Assembly: GCF_018408855.1 (NCBI RefSeq)
Contig: NZ_AP024325.1
Location: 930,001 to 994,000 of the forward strand
Length of the DNA stretch: 64,000 bases
Direction: 5' to 3'
Source: Caballeronia sp. NK8
GTDB lineage: Bacteria; Pseudomonadota; Gammaproteobacteria; Burkholderiales; Burkholderiaceae
Every line of letters begins with the position of its first letter. The first letter of the stretch is position 1. The notes under the pieces are model-generated. The model ran no database searches. It was not told where the DNA came from and saw only the letters and a list, made by a program, of their open reading frames with translations. Shown here piece after piece: positions 27,001-35,964 of this stretch. Both the position numbers and the translations under genes were made by a program.

Positions 27001-27973
27001 CGTGGTCGAGGACAACGAGCTCAATCGTCAAGTCGCCGAAGGGCTGTTGCTCGCGGAAGGCGCGCACGTGTCCCTCGCGCAAAGCGGTCGCGAAGGCGTC
27101 GACAGGATCGTGGCCGACGATACGCGCTTCGATGCCGTGCTGATGGACGTGCAGATGCCCGATCTCGACGGCCTCGAAGCCACGCGCCTCATTCGTGCGG
27201 ATGGCCGCTTCGCCGCGCTGCCCATCATCGCGATGACGGCCAACGCATCGAGTTCGGATCGCGAGGCCTGTTTGCAGGCGGGCATGAACGATCATGTCGG
27301 CAAGCCGATCGACGTGGAGCGGCTCGTCACGGTGTTGCGCGCGCAAGCCGGACACACGCCGACGGAACCGCACACGCAGGATGCGCACGCGGAGTCGATC
27401 ATCGAGCCACGCGATTCGATCGTCGCGCGTTTCGGCGGCAATATCGATCTGATCCGGAATGCGGCTGACGGCTTCGGCGCGCAGGCCGACATGCAACTGA
27501 CACGGCTCGCCACCGCGCTCGCTGCGGGCGACGCGCAAGGCGCCGCATCGATGCTGCATGCGATCAAAGGCAGCGCGGGCACGATCGGCGCGGCCGCGCT
27601 CGCGAAGCTGGCCGCCACGCTCGAAAACGAGACCCACATGCTCGACACGACGCGCGCGAACCTGCCGCAAATGCGGCGATTGCTTGCATCGAGCGTCGCG
27701 CAACTCGTCGATGAGTTCGGCCGGCCGCAGGCGTCCACGGAATCGGAACAGAGCGCGCCGCCGCTCGAGGATGAAGACTGGCGCGCGCATCTGACCGCGA
27801 TCATCGAACTGCTGGATGCATCGAATCTGCAGGCGATCGCGCTATCCGAGAAGCTGTCGCCGCATGCGCCGAATGGTTATCGCGAGGACTTCGCGGATTT
27901 CCTCACGCGCGTGCGTGCGCTCGACTTCGCGCACGCATCCAGAATGGCGCGCGAGATGCTCGAACAGGCCTGA
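24029..27973 (+). CDS. Membrane-bound hybrid sensor histidine kinase with two receivers and HPt
   Basis: Multistep phosphorelay kinase of 1314 aa. A membrane helix at 12-30 and another near 290-308 flank a double-Cache-like periplasmic sensor. Two PAS domains follow (about 325-435 and 445-570), then HisKA with [12 protein letters not shown] (His near 598) and the ATPase domain (690-820, with DSGIGIS and GSGLGLVIS). Receiver 1 (about 838-957, [11 protein letters not shown]) and receiver 2 (about 990-1104, [11 protein letters not shown]) keep their Asp, Thr/Ser and Lys residues, and a C-terminal HPt has [12 protein letters not shown] (His near 1177). Start is GTG with CGGAG upstream. The convergent response regulator at 27988 is the nearest possible partner; output unknown. 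Confidence 0.95.
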   Translation: MLIRHSLTSRMTVFIVVVCVLLIGTDVWRSVAARRVQMDEMTSATSNLARAMAQHANDTFKEADTTLIGMVERVEEDGTSPEALARIHRSLVTRVQQLPQLNGLFIYDKDGAWLVNSQPRLDSRFNNSDREYFEYHRTHTDQNSHIGPPVKSRSTGKWIVPVSRRIDAPDGSFAGVALATIDIEFFSRFYDSLDLGQSGAAVLVLNSGVMVVRRPFEDRFVGKNVIDTALYRAHLENDGSGVFTTRSSQDHVTRLNSLRELQDYPLFVAAALSRDEILAPWWRDTVWHACVSIVLALVLAMFGSTLVRQVNARIRIRQELVRSLATTQTVLDTAISPIITVDERGAIRSFNSAGERVFGYKAKEVIGQNIRMLVPPHHLDTYNEYIMQFKGPTGVATADCELAGQRKDGTSFPAHVSTGAMRLDGALHFVSVITDISRQRKERSELADARDQLLLAAEIAELGIWSWDIATGKLHWNARMFEIYQYPPELLDNGLHFEHWRLRVHPDDHDSIMADVRAAAAGETETLPPFRIVLPDGTTRRIQSGLRTQRNADGVPVVMTGVNYDVTDQYQLEFHLRDAKEQADAASAAKSSFLANMSHEIRTPMNAVLGMLHLVQLTSLDNRQQDYVSKAETAAKSLLNLLNDILDYSKIEAGKLQLDIHPFEPEKLMEELGIVLSGNQGAKDVEVLFDLDPSLPSVLVGDGFRLQQVLINLAGNALKFTSAGQIVMSVHRLESSHDATGASMRVRIAVSDSGIGISEEQLERIFEGFTQAEASTSRRYGGSGLGLVISKRLVAMMGGQLEVESRLGEGSRFWFDITLGVEASGALSHDERATLHGGARILIADDNAIAGEILSRTVRSLGWQADLVTSGSDAVERIGAAARRGAPYDIALLDWRMPGLDGLSTAKQIRAMDVKTAPPLVLLVTAFGREVLREAQDDGAAPFAGFLTKPVTPKQLVAAIRAALPGDIEAAQLQTMPPSVKAQRLQGLALLVVEDNELNRQVAEGLLLAEGAHVSLAQSGREGVDRIVADDTRFDAVLMDVQMPDLDGLEATRLIRADGRFAALPIIAMTANASSSDREACLQAGMNDHVGKPIDVERLVTVLRAQAGHTPTEPHTQDAHAESIIEPRDSIVARFGGNIDLIRNAADGFGAQADMQLTRLATALAAGDAQGAASMLHAIKGSAGTIGAAALAKLAATLENETHMLDTTRANLPQMRRLLASSVAQLVDEFGRPQASTESEQSAPPLEDEDWRAHLTAIIELLDASNLQAIALSEKLSPHAPNGYREDFADFLTRVRALDFAHASRMAREMLEQA

Positions 27974-27987
27974 ACGGAAGTTATCGC

Positions 27988-28917
27988 TCAGCCACCGCGC
28001 GCATCACGCGCGAACACCGGAAACGGATGAACGCGCGCGCCCGCCGATGAATCCAGCAATGCGCGCGACTCGTCCAGCGCCTTTTTCGCCGAGTCCAACG
28101 CGGCCAGCACGCGCGCGTGCAGCACAGCGGAGCGAGCTGGCCTTGCGATGACATCGGCCGCGCCCGCATCGAGTGTGCATTGCTCGGTCTGGACATCGCG
28201 TGCATCCGCGAGCACGACGATGGGCACGTGAGGAAGCTTTGCGAGCAATGCGTGCACCGCTTCGCAAGGGTTGTTGCAGCAACGCGCATCGAGCACGATC
28301 GCGTCCGGCTCCTTGTTTTGCGCGAGACGCAGCGCGGCTTCGCAGTCCGTCACCACGTCGAGCGCGCCGATCGACTGAAGCGCGTGACGATGCGCTTCGA
28401 CCATGTCGTCCGCGAGGATGCCCAGCACGCGCACGCCCGTAGGCTTGGGCGCCGCTTGCACGCCCGCCTCGTGCAGACGCGCCTGCGCTTCCATCACGCG
28501 GCGTCTCAGACTGAGTTGCGCTCGCACGCGCGCTTGCAGGCGCGGCGCGACGAGCGGTTTGATCACGTAATCGGCCGCGCCAATGCGAAAGGCATCGACT
28601 TCGAGCGCGGGCGCGTCGTGACTGGTGACGAATATCACCGGCACACGCGCGAGCTTCGCATCGCTCTTGAGGATCTCGCAGACATCGAAGCCCGTCATGT
28701 TTGGCAGGTTCGCATCGAGCAGAATGAGATCGGGCGTCGCTTCGCGCGCCAGGGCGAGCGCGGCTTCGCCGGTGGTGGCAAAACGCTGGTCGGGAAATTC
28801 GGCGAGCATTTCGCCGATGATGCGGATCATGGCCGGATCGTCGTCGACGAGCAACAGGCGCGGTTGATAGGCTGAAGCGGAGTGGTCTGCTTTATCCATG
28901 TTCGAACGGGTATTCAT
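27988..28917 (-). CDS. Dual-receiver response regulator, second receiver degenerate
   Basis: Cytoplasmic protein of about 309 aa with two receiver domains and no DNA-binding or enzymatic output. Receiver 1 has the acidic pair in LLVDDDP, phosphoacceptor Asp in LLDANLP, Thr in FVTSHD and Lys in VIKPL. Receiver 2 keeps DD (ILADDM) and Asp (VLDARC) but has Ala for Thr/Ser (VLADA) and Arg-Pro for Lys-Pro (ARPA), so it is probably not phosphorylated normally. It is convergent with the large hybrid kinase. Start uncertain: ATGs at 28935, 28917 and 28899 all lack a clear ribosome site. Confidence 0.88.
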   Translation of the reverse strand: MNTRSNMDKADHSASAYQPRLLLVDDDPAMIRIIGEMLAEFPDQRFATTGEAALALAREATPDLILLDANLPNMTGFDVCEILKSDAKLARVPVIFVTSHDAPALEVDAFRIGAADYVIKPLVAPRLQARVRAQLSLRRRVMEAQARLHEAGVQAAPKPTGVRVLGILADDMVEAHRHALQSIGALDVVTDCEAALRLAQNKEPDAIVLDARCCNNPCEAVHALLAKLPHVPIVVLADARDVQTEQCTLDAGAADVIARPARSAVLHARVLAALDSAKKALDESRALLDSSAGARVHPFPVFARDARGG

Positions 28918-28935
28918 CAGACAAGAAACATGCAC

Positions 28936-29309
28936 GAACTCTACGCCCGCGATGACGGTGTCGCAAACTCAAAAATTATCTGCAGGTATTAATTATCTGA
29001 TATTTCAGCGGGCGCACAATTTCATTTCCACAGATACTTGGTGAACAAATCATATTCATAAGCAGATAAGTAATTCATGCCGACGCCCGCCTCGGCCTCG
29101 AAAGCCATATGGCGTAACGCAATGTGCGCTAAAGGACAGACGTACGCGAAAATTTCGCACGACCGTGTCGCAAAAAATGCTCCGACGTTTTCAATCGATT
29201 CGGCCGATCAATGTAAACATTTAAAATCGGGTTATCGTTTGCGAGGCTTTTTCGGCTGACCTTTCCGGGCGCATACTGAGGCAATACCTATAAAAGTCGG
29301 GAAAAAGCC
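28936..29309. other. AT-rich divergent intergenic region with short repeats
   Basis: This 374-base stretch between the dual-receiver gene and the VpsR-type regulator is markedly AT-rich. It has AATTATCTG twice (28974-28982 and 28991-28999) and GTGTCGCAAA twice (28958-28967 and 29165-29174). A 60-codon frame at 29077-29259 shows no family likeness. The repeats may be binding sites for the neighbouring regulators. No sigma-54 (-24/-12) element was recognised. Confidence 0.4.
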
Positions 29310-30683
29310 ATGTACGGGGAAGCCAGAACGCTCTATTTCGCTGGGCGCGCGGTATCGGAGGATCTGGCCGAGCGTTTGCACGCTCGGGGATGGTCCATCG
29401 AGCGCATCGATCCTGCGAAGCCGCTCAAATCCAGCAAGCAAGGCAAGCGCGCCGCCGCCGGCATCGTCGATCTGACGAGTCGTGGCTATGCGAAGGAAGC
29501 GGCCTCGCTCACCGGCTTGCTCGCGAGTTATCAGATCGGCTGGGTTGCGGCGGTCGATGCCGAACATGTCGAAAGCCCCGAGATTTGCCGGCTGATTCGC
29601 GACTTCTGTTTCGACTACGTGACGGTGCCTGCTTCAGCGGATCGTCTCGTCGATGCGGTCGGGCATGCTTACGGCATGGTTTCTCTGCACGACACGGCCT
29701 GCAACGATCCCCGCAAGGACGACTTCAAGGAAGGCGGCATGGTCGGCTCCTGCGACGCGATGCAGGCGCTGTATCGTTCGATCCGCAAAGTCGCCATGAC
29801 CGATGCGCCCGTGTTCATCTCCGGCGAATCCGGCACCGGCAAGGAACTCACGGCGGTCGCAATCCACGAGCGTTCGGTGCGGCGCGATCAACCATTCGTC
29901 GCGATCAATTGCGGCGCGATTCCCGCGCACCTGCTGCAATCGGAACTCTTCGGATATGAGCGCGGCGCGTTCACCGGCGCGAATCAGCGCAAGATCGGCC
30001 GCGTCGAAGCCGCCGATGGCGGCACGCTCTTTCTCGATGAAATCGGCGATTTGCCGCTCGAAAGCCAGGCGAGCCTGTTGCGCTTTCTGCAGGAACGCAA
30101 GATCGAGCGGCTGGGCGGACAAGGTTCGACCGATGTCGACGTGCGCATCATCTCGGCGACGCACGTCGATATGCAAACCGCGATGATCGAAGGACGCTTC
30201 CGCGCGGACTTGTACCATCGTCTGTGCGTATTGCAGATCGACGAGCCGCCGCTGCGCGTGCGCGGCAAGGATATCGAGTTGCTCGCGAATCACATGCTCG
30301 AGCGCTTCAGAAAGGACGCGAGCCGGCGGCTGCGCGGCTTTTCGCCTTGTGCGATTGCGGCACTTCATAACTATGGCTGGCCCGGCAACGTGCGCGAGCT
30401 GATCAATCGTGTGCGCCGCGCGATCGTCATGTCGGAAGGCAGGCAGATTCTCGCAAGCGATCTCGAACTCGGCGAGTACGCAGAAGCCGCACCGATGACG
30501 CTCGCGCAGGCACGCGAGGCCGCCGAGCGGCAGGCCATCGAAGTGGCGCTGCTGCGCCATCGTGGACGACTCGGTGAAGCGGCGGATGAACTCGGCATCT
30601 CTCGCGTCACGCTGTATCGCATGTTGACGGCGTATGGCTTGCGCGCAAAGACGGATCGGCCGCTGGAGGCGTCGGGGGCTTAA
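29310..30683 (+). CDS. VpsR-type sigma-54-activator-family regulator
   Basis: Transcription activator of 457 aa. Residues 1-130 form a receiver-like domain without a clear phosphoacceptor acidic cluster, as in the VpsR group. The AAA+ domain (about 145-375) has Walker A GESGTGKE near 170-177, the sigma-54 contact motif GAFTGA near 219-224, Walker B LFLDEIGDLPL and the arginine-finger region. A Fis-type helix-turn-helix (GEAADELGISRVTLYRML) closes the protein. VpsR and BerB relatives respond to cyclic di-GMP and control exopolysaccharide and biofilm genes; the same role here is inferred. GGGAAAAAGCC precedes the ATG. Confidence 0.93.
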   Translation: MYGEARTLYFAGRAVSEDLAERLHARGWSIERIDPAKPLKSSKQGKRAAAGIVDLTSRGYAKEAASLTGLLASYQIGWVAAVDAEHVESPEICRLIRDFCFDYVTVPASADRLVDAVGHAYGMVSLHDTACNDPRKDDFKEGGMVGSCDAMQALYRSIRKVAMTDAPVFISGESGTGKELTAVAIHERSVRRDQPFVAINCGAIPAHLLQSELFGYERGAFTGANQRKIGRVEAADGGTLFLDEIGDLPLESQASLLRFLQERKIERLGGQGSTDVDVRIISATHVDMQTAMIEGRFRADLYHRLCVLQIDEPPLRVRGKDIELLANHMLERFRKDASRRLRGFSPCAIAALHNYGWPGNVRELINRVRRAIVMSEGRQILASDLELGEYAEAAPMTLAQAREAAERQAIEVALLRHRGRLGEAADELGISRVTLYRMLTAYGLRAKTDRPLEASGA

Positions 30684-31023
30684 GCGTTTCATGATTCGCT
30701 TAACAACGCGAAAAGGAACCTTTATTCGCGTTAGTCACTCCAATCACCGCATCGCAATCGATGCATCGTGAAAGCCTGAAGCGGCGTGCGCGCATCATGC
30801 GCCGTTAGCCTCGTCACGCATTTCCTCTCGTAGCCGGCTGGCGCATTCTCGCGACGCCAGACCACGCGCTACGCAGTCACGTTTCATTCATATGCGGCCC
30901 GCCCGAATGCTTTTCGGCGCGTCCATATCGCGCTTTTGCGCCATGCCATAACTTTGACTCGCACGTCGACTCCCTCGTGTGCGGGCACTGGCGTGCAGCG
31001 AGTAACGTCGAGTCGTATCAATC
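30684..31023. other. Intergenic region between VpsR-type regulator and MATE gene
   Basis: This 340-base region starts with two nested inverted repeats after the regulator stop (see terminator) and then shows no gene, RNA gene or convincing promoter. It must contain the promoter of the MATE exporter gene. Confidence 0.4.
30705..30732 (+). terminator. Terminator-like hairpin after the VpsR-type gene
   Basis: AACGCGA and TCGCGTT enclose an inner AAAGG-AA-CCTTT stem, giving a 12-bp hairpin with a small bulge 22 bases after the stop codon. A second inverted repeat, TAAGCG-N10-CGCTTA at 30681-30702, begins at the stop codon itself. No strong U tract follows. Confidence 0.5.
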
Positions 31024-32388
31024 ATGGTTTCGCTCAATAACAATACTTCCCTCGTTCGTCAATTCTCGAACTATGCCGTACCTACCGTGCTCGCCGCGTG
31101 GGTCTACTGCATGCATTCGGTCATCAGCGGCATATTCATCGCGCGTCACGTCGGCGCCGATGCGCTGGCCGCGTTGAATCTGCTCGTCCCGCTGCTCTAT
31201 CTGCCTTATGCGTTCAGCGTGATGATCGGTGTGGGCGGATCGACGCTCGTCTCGCGCCTGCTCGGGGAGCGGCGCGAACGCGATGCCGCCGAAGCCTTTA
31301 CACAGGCGTTATGGTTGCTCGGCCTGTGCGGTGTCGCCTTCGCGCTCGCCATCTATTTCCATGCCGACACGTTCGTGCAATGGACCGGCGCACGCGGCGA
31401 ACTCGCGCGTCTCGCCAAAGACTTCCTGCATGCCTATGCGCCGTTCGTGCTGTTCCCGACCGCATGCTATGCGCTCGAACTCTTCTTGCGCATCGAAGGC
31501 GCGGCGAAGTTCGGTCTCGTCTGCCTGATCGCGGGCGGCATCGCCGATGTCGCATTGACTTGGTGGATGGTGGGCCAGATGGACTGGGGCATGCGCGGCG
31601 CGGCGATCGCGTCGGGCATCAGTCAGGCGCTCGCCTGCATCCCGATGCTGGCTTATCACTTCATCAAGGCGCAACGCGTTCGTCCCGTCGCCCGTGCCTT
31701 CGCGCGCCTCGATCATGCATGGCGCATGGCCTACAACGGCGTGTCGGAATTTTTGGGTGAGATCGCGCCGAGCGTCACGCTGTTCGCGTTCAATCACGCG
31801 GTATTGCGCTGGCTCGGCGATACGGGACTCGTCGCATTCGCTGTCGTCGAATATATGACGATGATCGCATCGGTCACGATGGTCGCGCTCGTGCAAAGCA
31901 TGCAGCCTATCGTGAGCTTTCAGCGTGGCGCGGGCAACGCGCACGCGGTGTCGCGCGCGTTTTCCATCGGCATATCGGTTACGGCGGGCTTTGCGCTCGC
32001 CGCCGCGTTGGCGATCCTCACGCTCGCGCAACCGCTCGGCGCGCTCTTCCTGCCCGACAGTCCCGCAGCGCAGGCACTGCTGCGCGATGCCTTGCCGTGG
32101 TGCGCGCTCGCCTTCTTGCCCGCCGCGATCAACGTCGCGATCAGCGGCTATCTGACGGCTATCGAAGCGCCGCTCGCCTCGTTGATCGTCGCCTTGCTGC
32201 GCAGTTGGCTATTGCTGTTGATGATGCTGTGGCTGCTGACCGAATGGCTCGGGCCGCGCGGCCTCTGGATGACCGTCGCTGTAACCGAACTGGCTACGCT
32301 TGCGGCGAGCATCGTGCTCTATCGAAACCGGGGCCGGCGTTTCGAACTCCATGCGCGTCCTCGCGTTCAGGCATCGCGCGTCAGATGA
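31024..32388 (+). CDS. MATE family efflux transporter
   Basis: Inner-membrane antiporter of 454 aa with about twelve hydrophobic helices in two six-helix halves. The N-terminus has YAVPTVLAAWVYCMHSVISG and FIARHVGADALAALNLLVP, typical of MATE (NorM/DinF/MepA-like) exporters that expel drugs or small metabolites in exchange for Na+ or H+. No clear ribosome binding site precedes the ATG. The last 22 bases overlap the convergent acyltransferase gene. Substrate unknown. Confidence 0.92.
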   Translation: MVSLNNNTSLVRQFSNYAVPTVLAAWVYCMHSVISGIFIARHVGADALAALNLLVPLLYLPYAFSVMIGVGGSTLVSRLLGERRERDAAEAFTQALWLLGLCGVAFALAIYFHADTFVQWTGARGELARLAKDFLHAYAPFVLFPTACYALELFLRIEGAAKFGLVCLIAGGIADVALTWWMVGQMDWGMRGAAIASGISQALACIPMLAYHFIKAQRVRPVARAFARLDHAWRMAYNGVSEFLGEIAPSVTLFAFNHAVLRWLGDTGLVAFAVVEYMTMIASVTMVALVQSMQPIVSFQRGAGNAHAVSRAFSIGISVTAGFALAAALAILTLAQPLGALFLPDSPAAQALLRDALPWCALAFLPAAINVAISGYLTAIEAPLASLIVALLRSWLLLLMMLWLLTEWLGPRGLWMTVAVTELATLAASIVLYRNRGRRFELHARPRVQASRVR

Positions 32389-33563
32389 AAACGTCGATCG
32401 ATCGATGCAAGCAGCCGTCTGGATAGGCGCGTCGCACGCCCCTGTATCAGCCGGTCAGACACGCGCGAGAGACCATAAGACACGACGAGCACCGCGATCA
32501 GCGTCGCGCCGAACAACGCAAGCGACGTTTCGCCATCCGTCTCCCCGAACGCGCGGTCGAAGAAATGAAACGTCGCGTAGACGCAGATGAAGTGCCAGAG
32601 ATAAATGCCATAACTTTCGCGGCCGAGCGCGGCGGCGCATCGTCGGATGAACGTGATGCGCGGCGCCCGACGCATTGCATCGCGATGATTGCGGGCGCGG
32701 CGCGTGCACACGAACAGGAGAAATGCCACCGCGCTGCACGCGGCGAACACCGGGGCGAGCGCGTGCGCCTTGTCAAGCCATACACCGAGCGCGCCCGTCA
32801 TCAGCGCAAACCCCACGGCCAGCGAAAGAAAGAGCCATACCCTGGACTTCGTCACATCGGCGGCGCCGAGCAGATGCGGGCGGAACGCATACCACGCCCA
32901 CATGCCGATGATGAAACACGGACCCTGCACCGGCGGCCAGAAATAGCTGAACGTGTTGTTGGCGACATTGCAGTCGAGCGTACCGTTGCAATCGCTCATC
33001 GACAGCACGCCAAGCGATAGTCCGAGCAGCAGGACCGTGGCCAGCAACAGACGCACACGATTCATCGCCAGGAAGAACAGCAGCGGCGCGATCAGATAGA
33101 ACAGCATTTCCACGCCGATCGACCATCCGCCGGGCACGACGTTGTTGATCGCCGTTGGTGACAGCGCGTGCAGAAACACCATGTTGAGCAGGATGTCCAT
33201 TGGACCGTGCGCGCCGAGGATCCATGCGCGTTCGACGCCCGAGTGCATCGCGCCATAGCTGATGAGACCGTAGATCGCGATCGCCGCGTAGTACAGCGGC
33301 GCAATGCGAAAGAAGCGCTTGATATAAAAGCGCAGCGTGACATGACGCGCATCCGCGCAGCGCGCGTGATCCGTTTCGAGCGTCATGAAGATCGTGATCG
33401 CGCTGATCACGAAGAATAGCTGCACGCCGTATTGGCCCATGCGCGCGACGAGCGTCACGGCACCGGGCAGATTGGGAAACTGAAATGACAGGTGAACTGC
33501 TACGACCCCGACGATCGCGAGCGCCCGGCCTGCGTCGAGCGCGGCAACACGTCCTTGCTCCAT
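32367..33563 (-). CDS. Acyltransferase 3 (OafA/YrhL) family membrane protein
   Basis: Integral membrane O-acyltransferase of 398 aa with about ten helices. The N-terminal motif GRALAIVGVVAVHLSF contains the R-x9-H pair typical of the family, followed by the GVQLFFVISAI segment and RFYIKRFFRIAPLYY. The family moves acetyl, succinyl or similar groups to sugars of lipopolysaccharide, exopolysaccharide or antibiotics. AGGAGAA precedes the ATG. It overlaps the MATE gene by 22 bases tail to tail. No glycan gene cluster is adjacent, so the target is unknown. Confidence 0.92.
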   Translation of the reverse strand: MEQGRVAALDAGRALAIVGVVAVHLSFQFPNLPGAVTLVARMGQYGVQLFFVISAITIFMTLETDHARCADARHVTLRFYIKRFFRIAPLYYAAIAIYGLISYGAMHSGVERAWILGAHGPMDILLNMVFLHALSPTAINNVVPGGWSIGVEMLFYLIAPLLFFLAMNRVRLLLATVLLLGLSLGVLSMSDCNGTLDCNVANNTFSYFWPPVQGPCFIIGMWAWYAFRPHLLGAADVTKSRVWLFLSLAVGFALMTGALGVWLDKAHALAPVFAACSAVAFLLFVCTRRARNHRDAMRRAPRITFIRRCAAALGRESYGIYLWHFICVYATFHFFDRAFGETDGETSLALFGATLIAVLVVSYGLSRVSDRLIQGRATRLSRRLLASIDRRFHLTRDA

Positions 33564-33731
33564 CGATATTCTCCTCGCGGTTGATGCCGACCTTCAAAGG
33601 CCGCGAGGCCCGTGGACAACGGTTTTTTCGACGAAGTTCCGCAGCATCGGCCCTAAGCGGCAAGTCTTACAAGAAGAAACTTCATACACGTACAGATACA
33701 ATTTTCGCGTTGGCGGGAGGGGTTCAATCGT

Positions 33732-34910
33732 CTAGACGGCGGGCGCATCCCGCCTCAAAAACCGCAGGATGCGGCTCGCGACCGTGCTCGGCTGCTCCTG
33801 TTGCACCCAATGCCCCGCCCCTTCGATCAGATGCGTTGCGCGAAAGTCCGTGCAGGCGAGAACACGCATCGCTTCGAAATCGCCCGGACGCTGGTAGTAG
33901 CCCCAGTCGCTCGCGCCCGCGACGAAGCATGACGGCACGTCGATCGTGCGTCCCGACCACATGCGCAATGCCGCCGCATAGCGCGCGTCGGTGCCGCAGC
34001 GATACCAGTTCAACCCGCCCTGAAAGCCCGTGCGCGCGTATTCGCCCGCATACACGTTCAAGTCCCGATCGGTGAGCCATGCACATGCCGCGATGTCGTC
34101 CGCGCCAGGCATGTGCCCAGCGACGGTCTGCGCCATCGTGGCATCCGCGTTCATCACGTAATAAGTCGGCAGCATCGCGAGCTGTTCGGCGCTCACCGAT
34201 GCAAGCGGATGCGGTTGATTGCCCGCCCAGTCCGCGCTCTTCACGTAGTAGTACGCGCGCAGGAACGCCGCGAGCCCTTGCGGCGCGTGCCACATGTCGT
34301 CGTTGGCCTGTGCGCCCGAGTAATACCATTGATAATGCTTGCGCGGCGGATCGAGCGATGCGAGCGCCCTGACCGCCTCGTCCATGATCGATGAAGCCGT
34401 TTCGACACGCGCAAGCCGCGCATCGTCCTTTGCGGTGTTGAACGCGAATGCCGGCGGCCCGGCGAACGGCGCGCTCATCATCACGACGGACGCGAACACG
34501 TCGGGACGAATCAATGCGCACCAGGCCGCCACGGGCGAGCCGAAGTCATGGCCGATCACCGACGCCACCCTTCGATAACCCAGCGCCGATACGAGACCCA
34601 GCACATCGCGCACGAGATTCGGAAAGGTGAATTCGTTCAGGTCGGCATCGAACGAAACAGCGCCGCCGGTCGTGCGTCCATAACCTCGCTGATCCGGCGC
34701 GACGACATAAAAGCCCGCATCGGCAAGCGGCTTCATGATCTTGCGCCAGCTATAGGCAAGTTCAGGAAAACCGTGCAGAAGCACGATGCAGGGCCGCTCC
34801 GGCGCGTCGTAGCCGGCTTCCAGCACGTGCATCGAAAGGCCATTGCCGTTATCGACCATGCGCGCCCGAATGCCCTCCGGCAAGGGCAGATCGCTCAATG
34901 GTTCATTCAT
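33732..34910 (-). CDS. Epoxide-hydrolase-like alpha/beta hydrolase
   Basis: Soluble alpha/beta hydrolase of 392 aa. It has LLHGFPE (oxyanion loop), GHDFGSPVA where the nucleophile is Asp rather than Ser, a cap domain, and GAGHWVQQEQP with the catalytic His. An Asp nucleophile is typical of epoxide hydrolases and haloalkane dehalogenases. CAGGAGACTC precedes the ATG at 34910; an earlier start at 34940 adds 10 residues. It lies 42 bases downstream of the LysR gene on the same strand and could belong with the divergent MFS-lactonase-lyase operon. Confidence 0.88.
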   Translation of the reverse strand: MNEPLSDLPLPEGIRARMVDNGNGLSMHVLEAGYDAPERPCIVLLHGFPELAYSWRKIMKPLADAGFYVVAPDQRGYGRTTGGAVSFDADLNEFTFPNLVRDVLGLVSALGYRRVASVIGHDFGSPVAAWCALIRPDVFASVVMMSAPFAGPPAFAFNTAKDDARLARVETASSIMDEAVRALASLDPPRKHYQWYYSGAQANDDMWHAPQGLAAFLRAYYYVKSADWAGNQPHPLASVSAEQLAMLPTYYVMNADATMAQTVAGHMPGADDIAACAWLTDRDLNVYAGEYARTGFQGGLNWYRCGTDARYAAALRMWSGRTIDVPSCFVAGASDWGYYQRPGDFEAMRVLACTDFRATHLIEGAGHWVQQEQPSTVASRILRFLRRDAPAV

Positions 34911-34952
34911 GCGAGTCTCCTGAATGGGCCATGAATGCATCTTGCGACGCGT

Positions 34953-35834
34953 TCATGCTTCGAGCAAGGCCGCGAAGCGGTCCGCGAGCGTCGGACGCGA
35001 ACGCATGGGCCATATGGCGCTGAGTTCGAAGGGGGGAAGGTTGTCGCCGTCGCGCACATCGCAGAAGCGCACGCCGGCGAATTGCAGCGCGGTGACCGAT
35101 TGCGGCAGCAGCGATGCGCCGCACCCTGCCGCGACACACGCAAGCACGGTCAGCGAGCGATTCGCGTCCTGCACGACATTCGCCTCGCATCCGGCCTTGC
35201 GAAAAGCACTCAGGATGCCCGCGCGCACCACCGGCAGCTGATCGCCCGGAAACCACACGAGCCCTGCATTCGAGAGATCCTTCAGGCCGACCTTGCCGTC
35301 ATCGCCGACAGAAAACGATAGCGGCAGCACCGCAAGCAGGCGCTCCCTGACGATGAGCTTCTCGCGCATGCGCCCGCCCACGGCGACGGGCGTATGCAGC
35401 AAACCGATATCGATGCTGCCCTTCTCCAGCGCGCTCGCCTGTTCCGCATTGCTCATTTCCCTGAGCATGAGTTCGACATTGGGCACTTCCTCGCGCAGCG
35501 CCGCAATCGCACGGGGCAGCAGACTGAAGAGCGCCGCCGATGCGAAACCGATCGTCAGACGCCCGCCGCGCTGCGCGCCGATCGCACGCGCGCGATGCGA
35601 TGCGGCATCGATGCGCGCCACGCTCAGGCGTATGTCTTCGACGATCGCCTCGCCCGCCGCTGTCAATTGCGCCCCGCGGCGCGTGCGCTCGAACAGCTTC
35701 ACGCCCAGGTCGCGTTCCATGCGTGAAAGCGCCTGGCTCAGCGCGGGCTGCGCGATATCGAGCACGTCGGCTGCGCGCGTGACGCTGCCTGCATCGACCA
35801 CGGCCAGAAAGTATTTGAGGTTGCGCGTCTCCAT
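34953..35834 (-). CDS. LysR family transcriptional regulator of MFS-lactonase-lyase operon
   Basis: Regulator of 293 aa with an N-terminal winged helix (METRNLKYFLAVVDAGSVTR) and two-lobed ligand domain. The helix-turn-helix segment IAQPALSQALSRME resembles the CatM/BenM/CbnR branch that controls aromatic and dicarboxylate catabolism. Divergent from the MFS gene at 35965 with a palindromic site at 35854-35874 in the gap, 20 bases before its own start. Usual mode is autorepression plus inducer-dependent activation of the divergent genes. Confidence 0.92.
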   Translation of the reverse strand: METRNLKYFLAVVDAGSVTRAADVLDIAQPALSQALSRMERDLGVKLFERTRRGAQLTAAGEAIVEDIRLSVARIDAASHRARAIGAQRGGRLTIGFASAALFSLLPRAIAALREEVPNVELMLREMSNAEQASALEKGSIDIGLLHTPVAVGGRMREKLIVRERLLAVLPLSFSVGDDGKVGLKDLSNAGLVWFPGDQLPVVRAGILSAFRKAGCEANVVQDANRSLTVLACVAAGCGASLLPQSVTALQFAGVRFCDVRDGDNLPPFELSAIWPMRSRPTLADRFAALLEA

Positions 35835-35853
35835 GTCGCGAGCATATCAAAAC

Positions 35854-35874
35854 GATATGAAAGATGAACATATC
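35854..35874. promoter_or_regulatory. LysR-type binding site candidate, GATATG-N9-CATATC
   Basis: A 21-bp interrupted palindrome containing the T-N11-A core lies between the divergent LysR gene and the MFS operon. Its position 20 bases upstream of lysR and about 90 upstream of the MFS start fits a LysR recognition site. Confidence 0.6.
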
Positions 35875-35964
35875 CATAGTATGCGAGGCCGCTATTCATT
35901 TCTAGAATGCAGTGACACATGACACAACATGCGCCGGCTTAAAGCCCGCTCAGGAGACGCAAAA

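Noticed and set aside
29077..29259. Sixty-codon frame in the AT-rich region before the VpsR-type gene
   Set aside because: No ribosome site or family likeness; the region fits a control region better.
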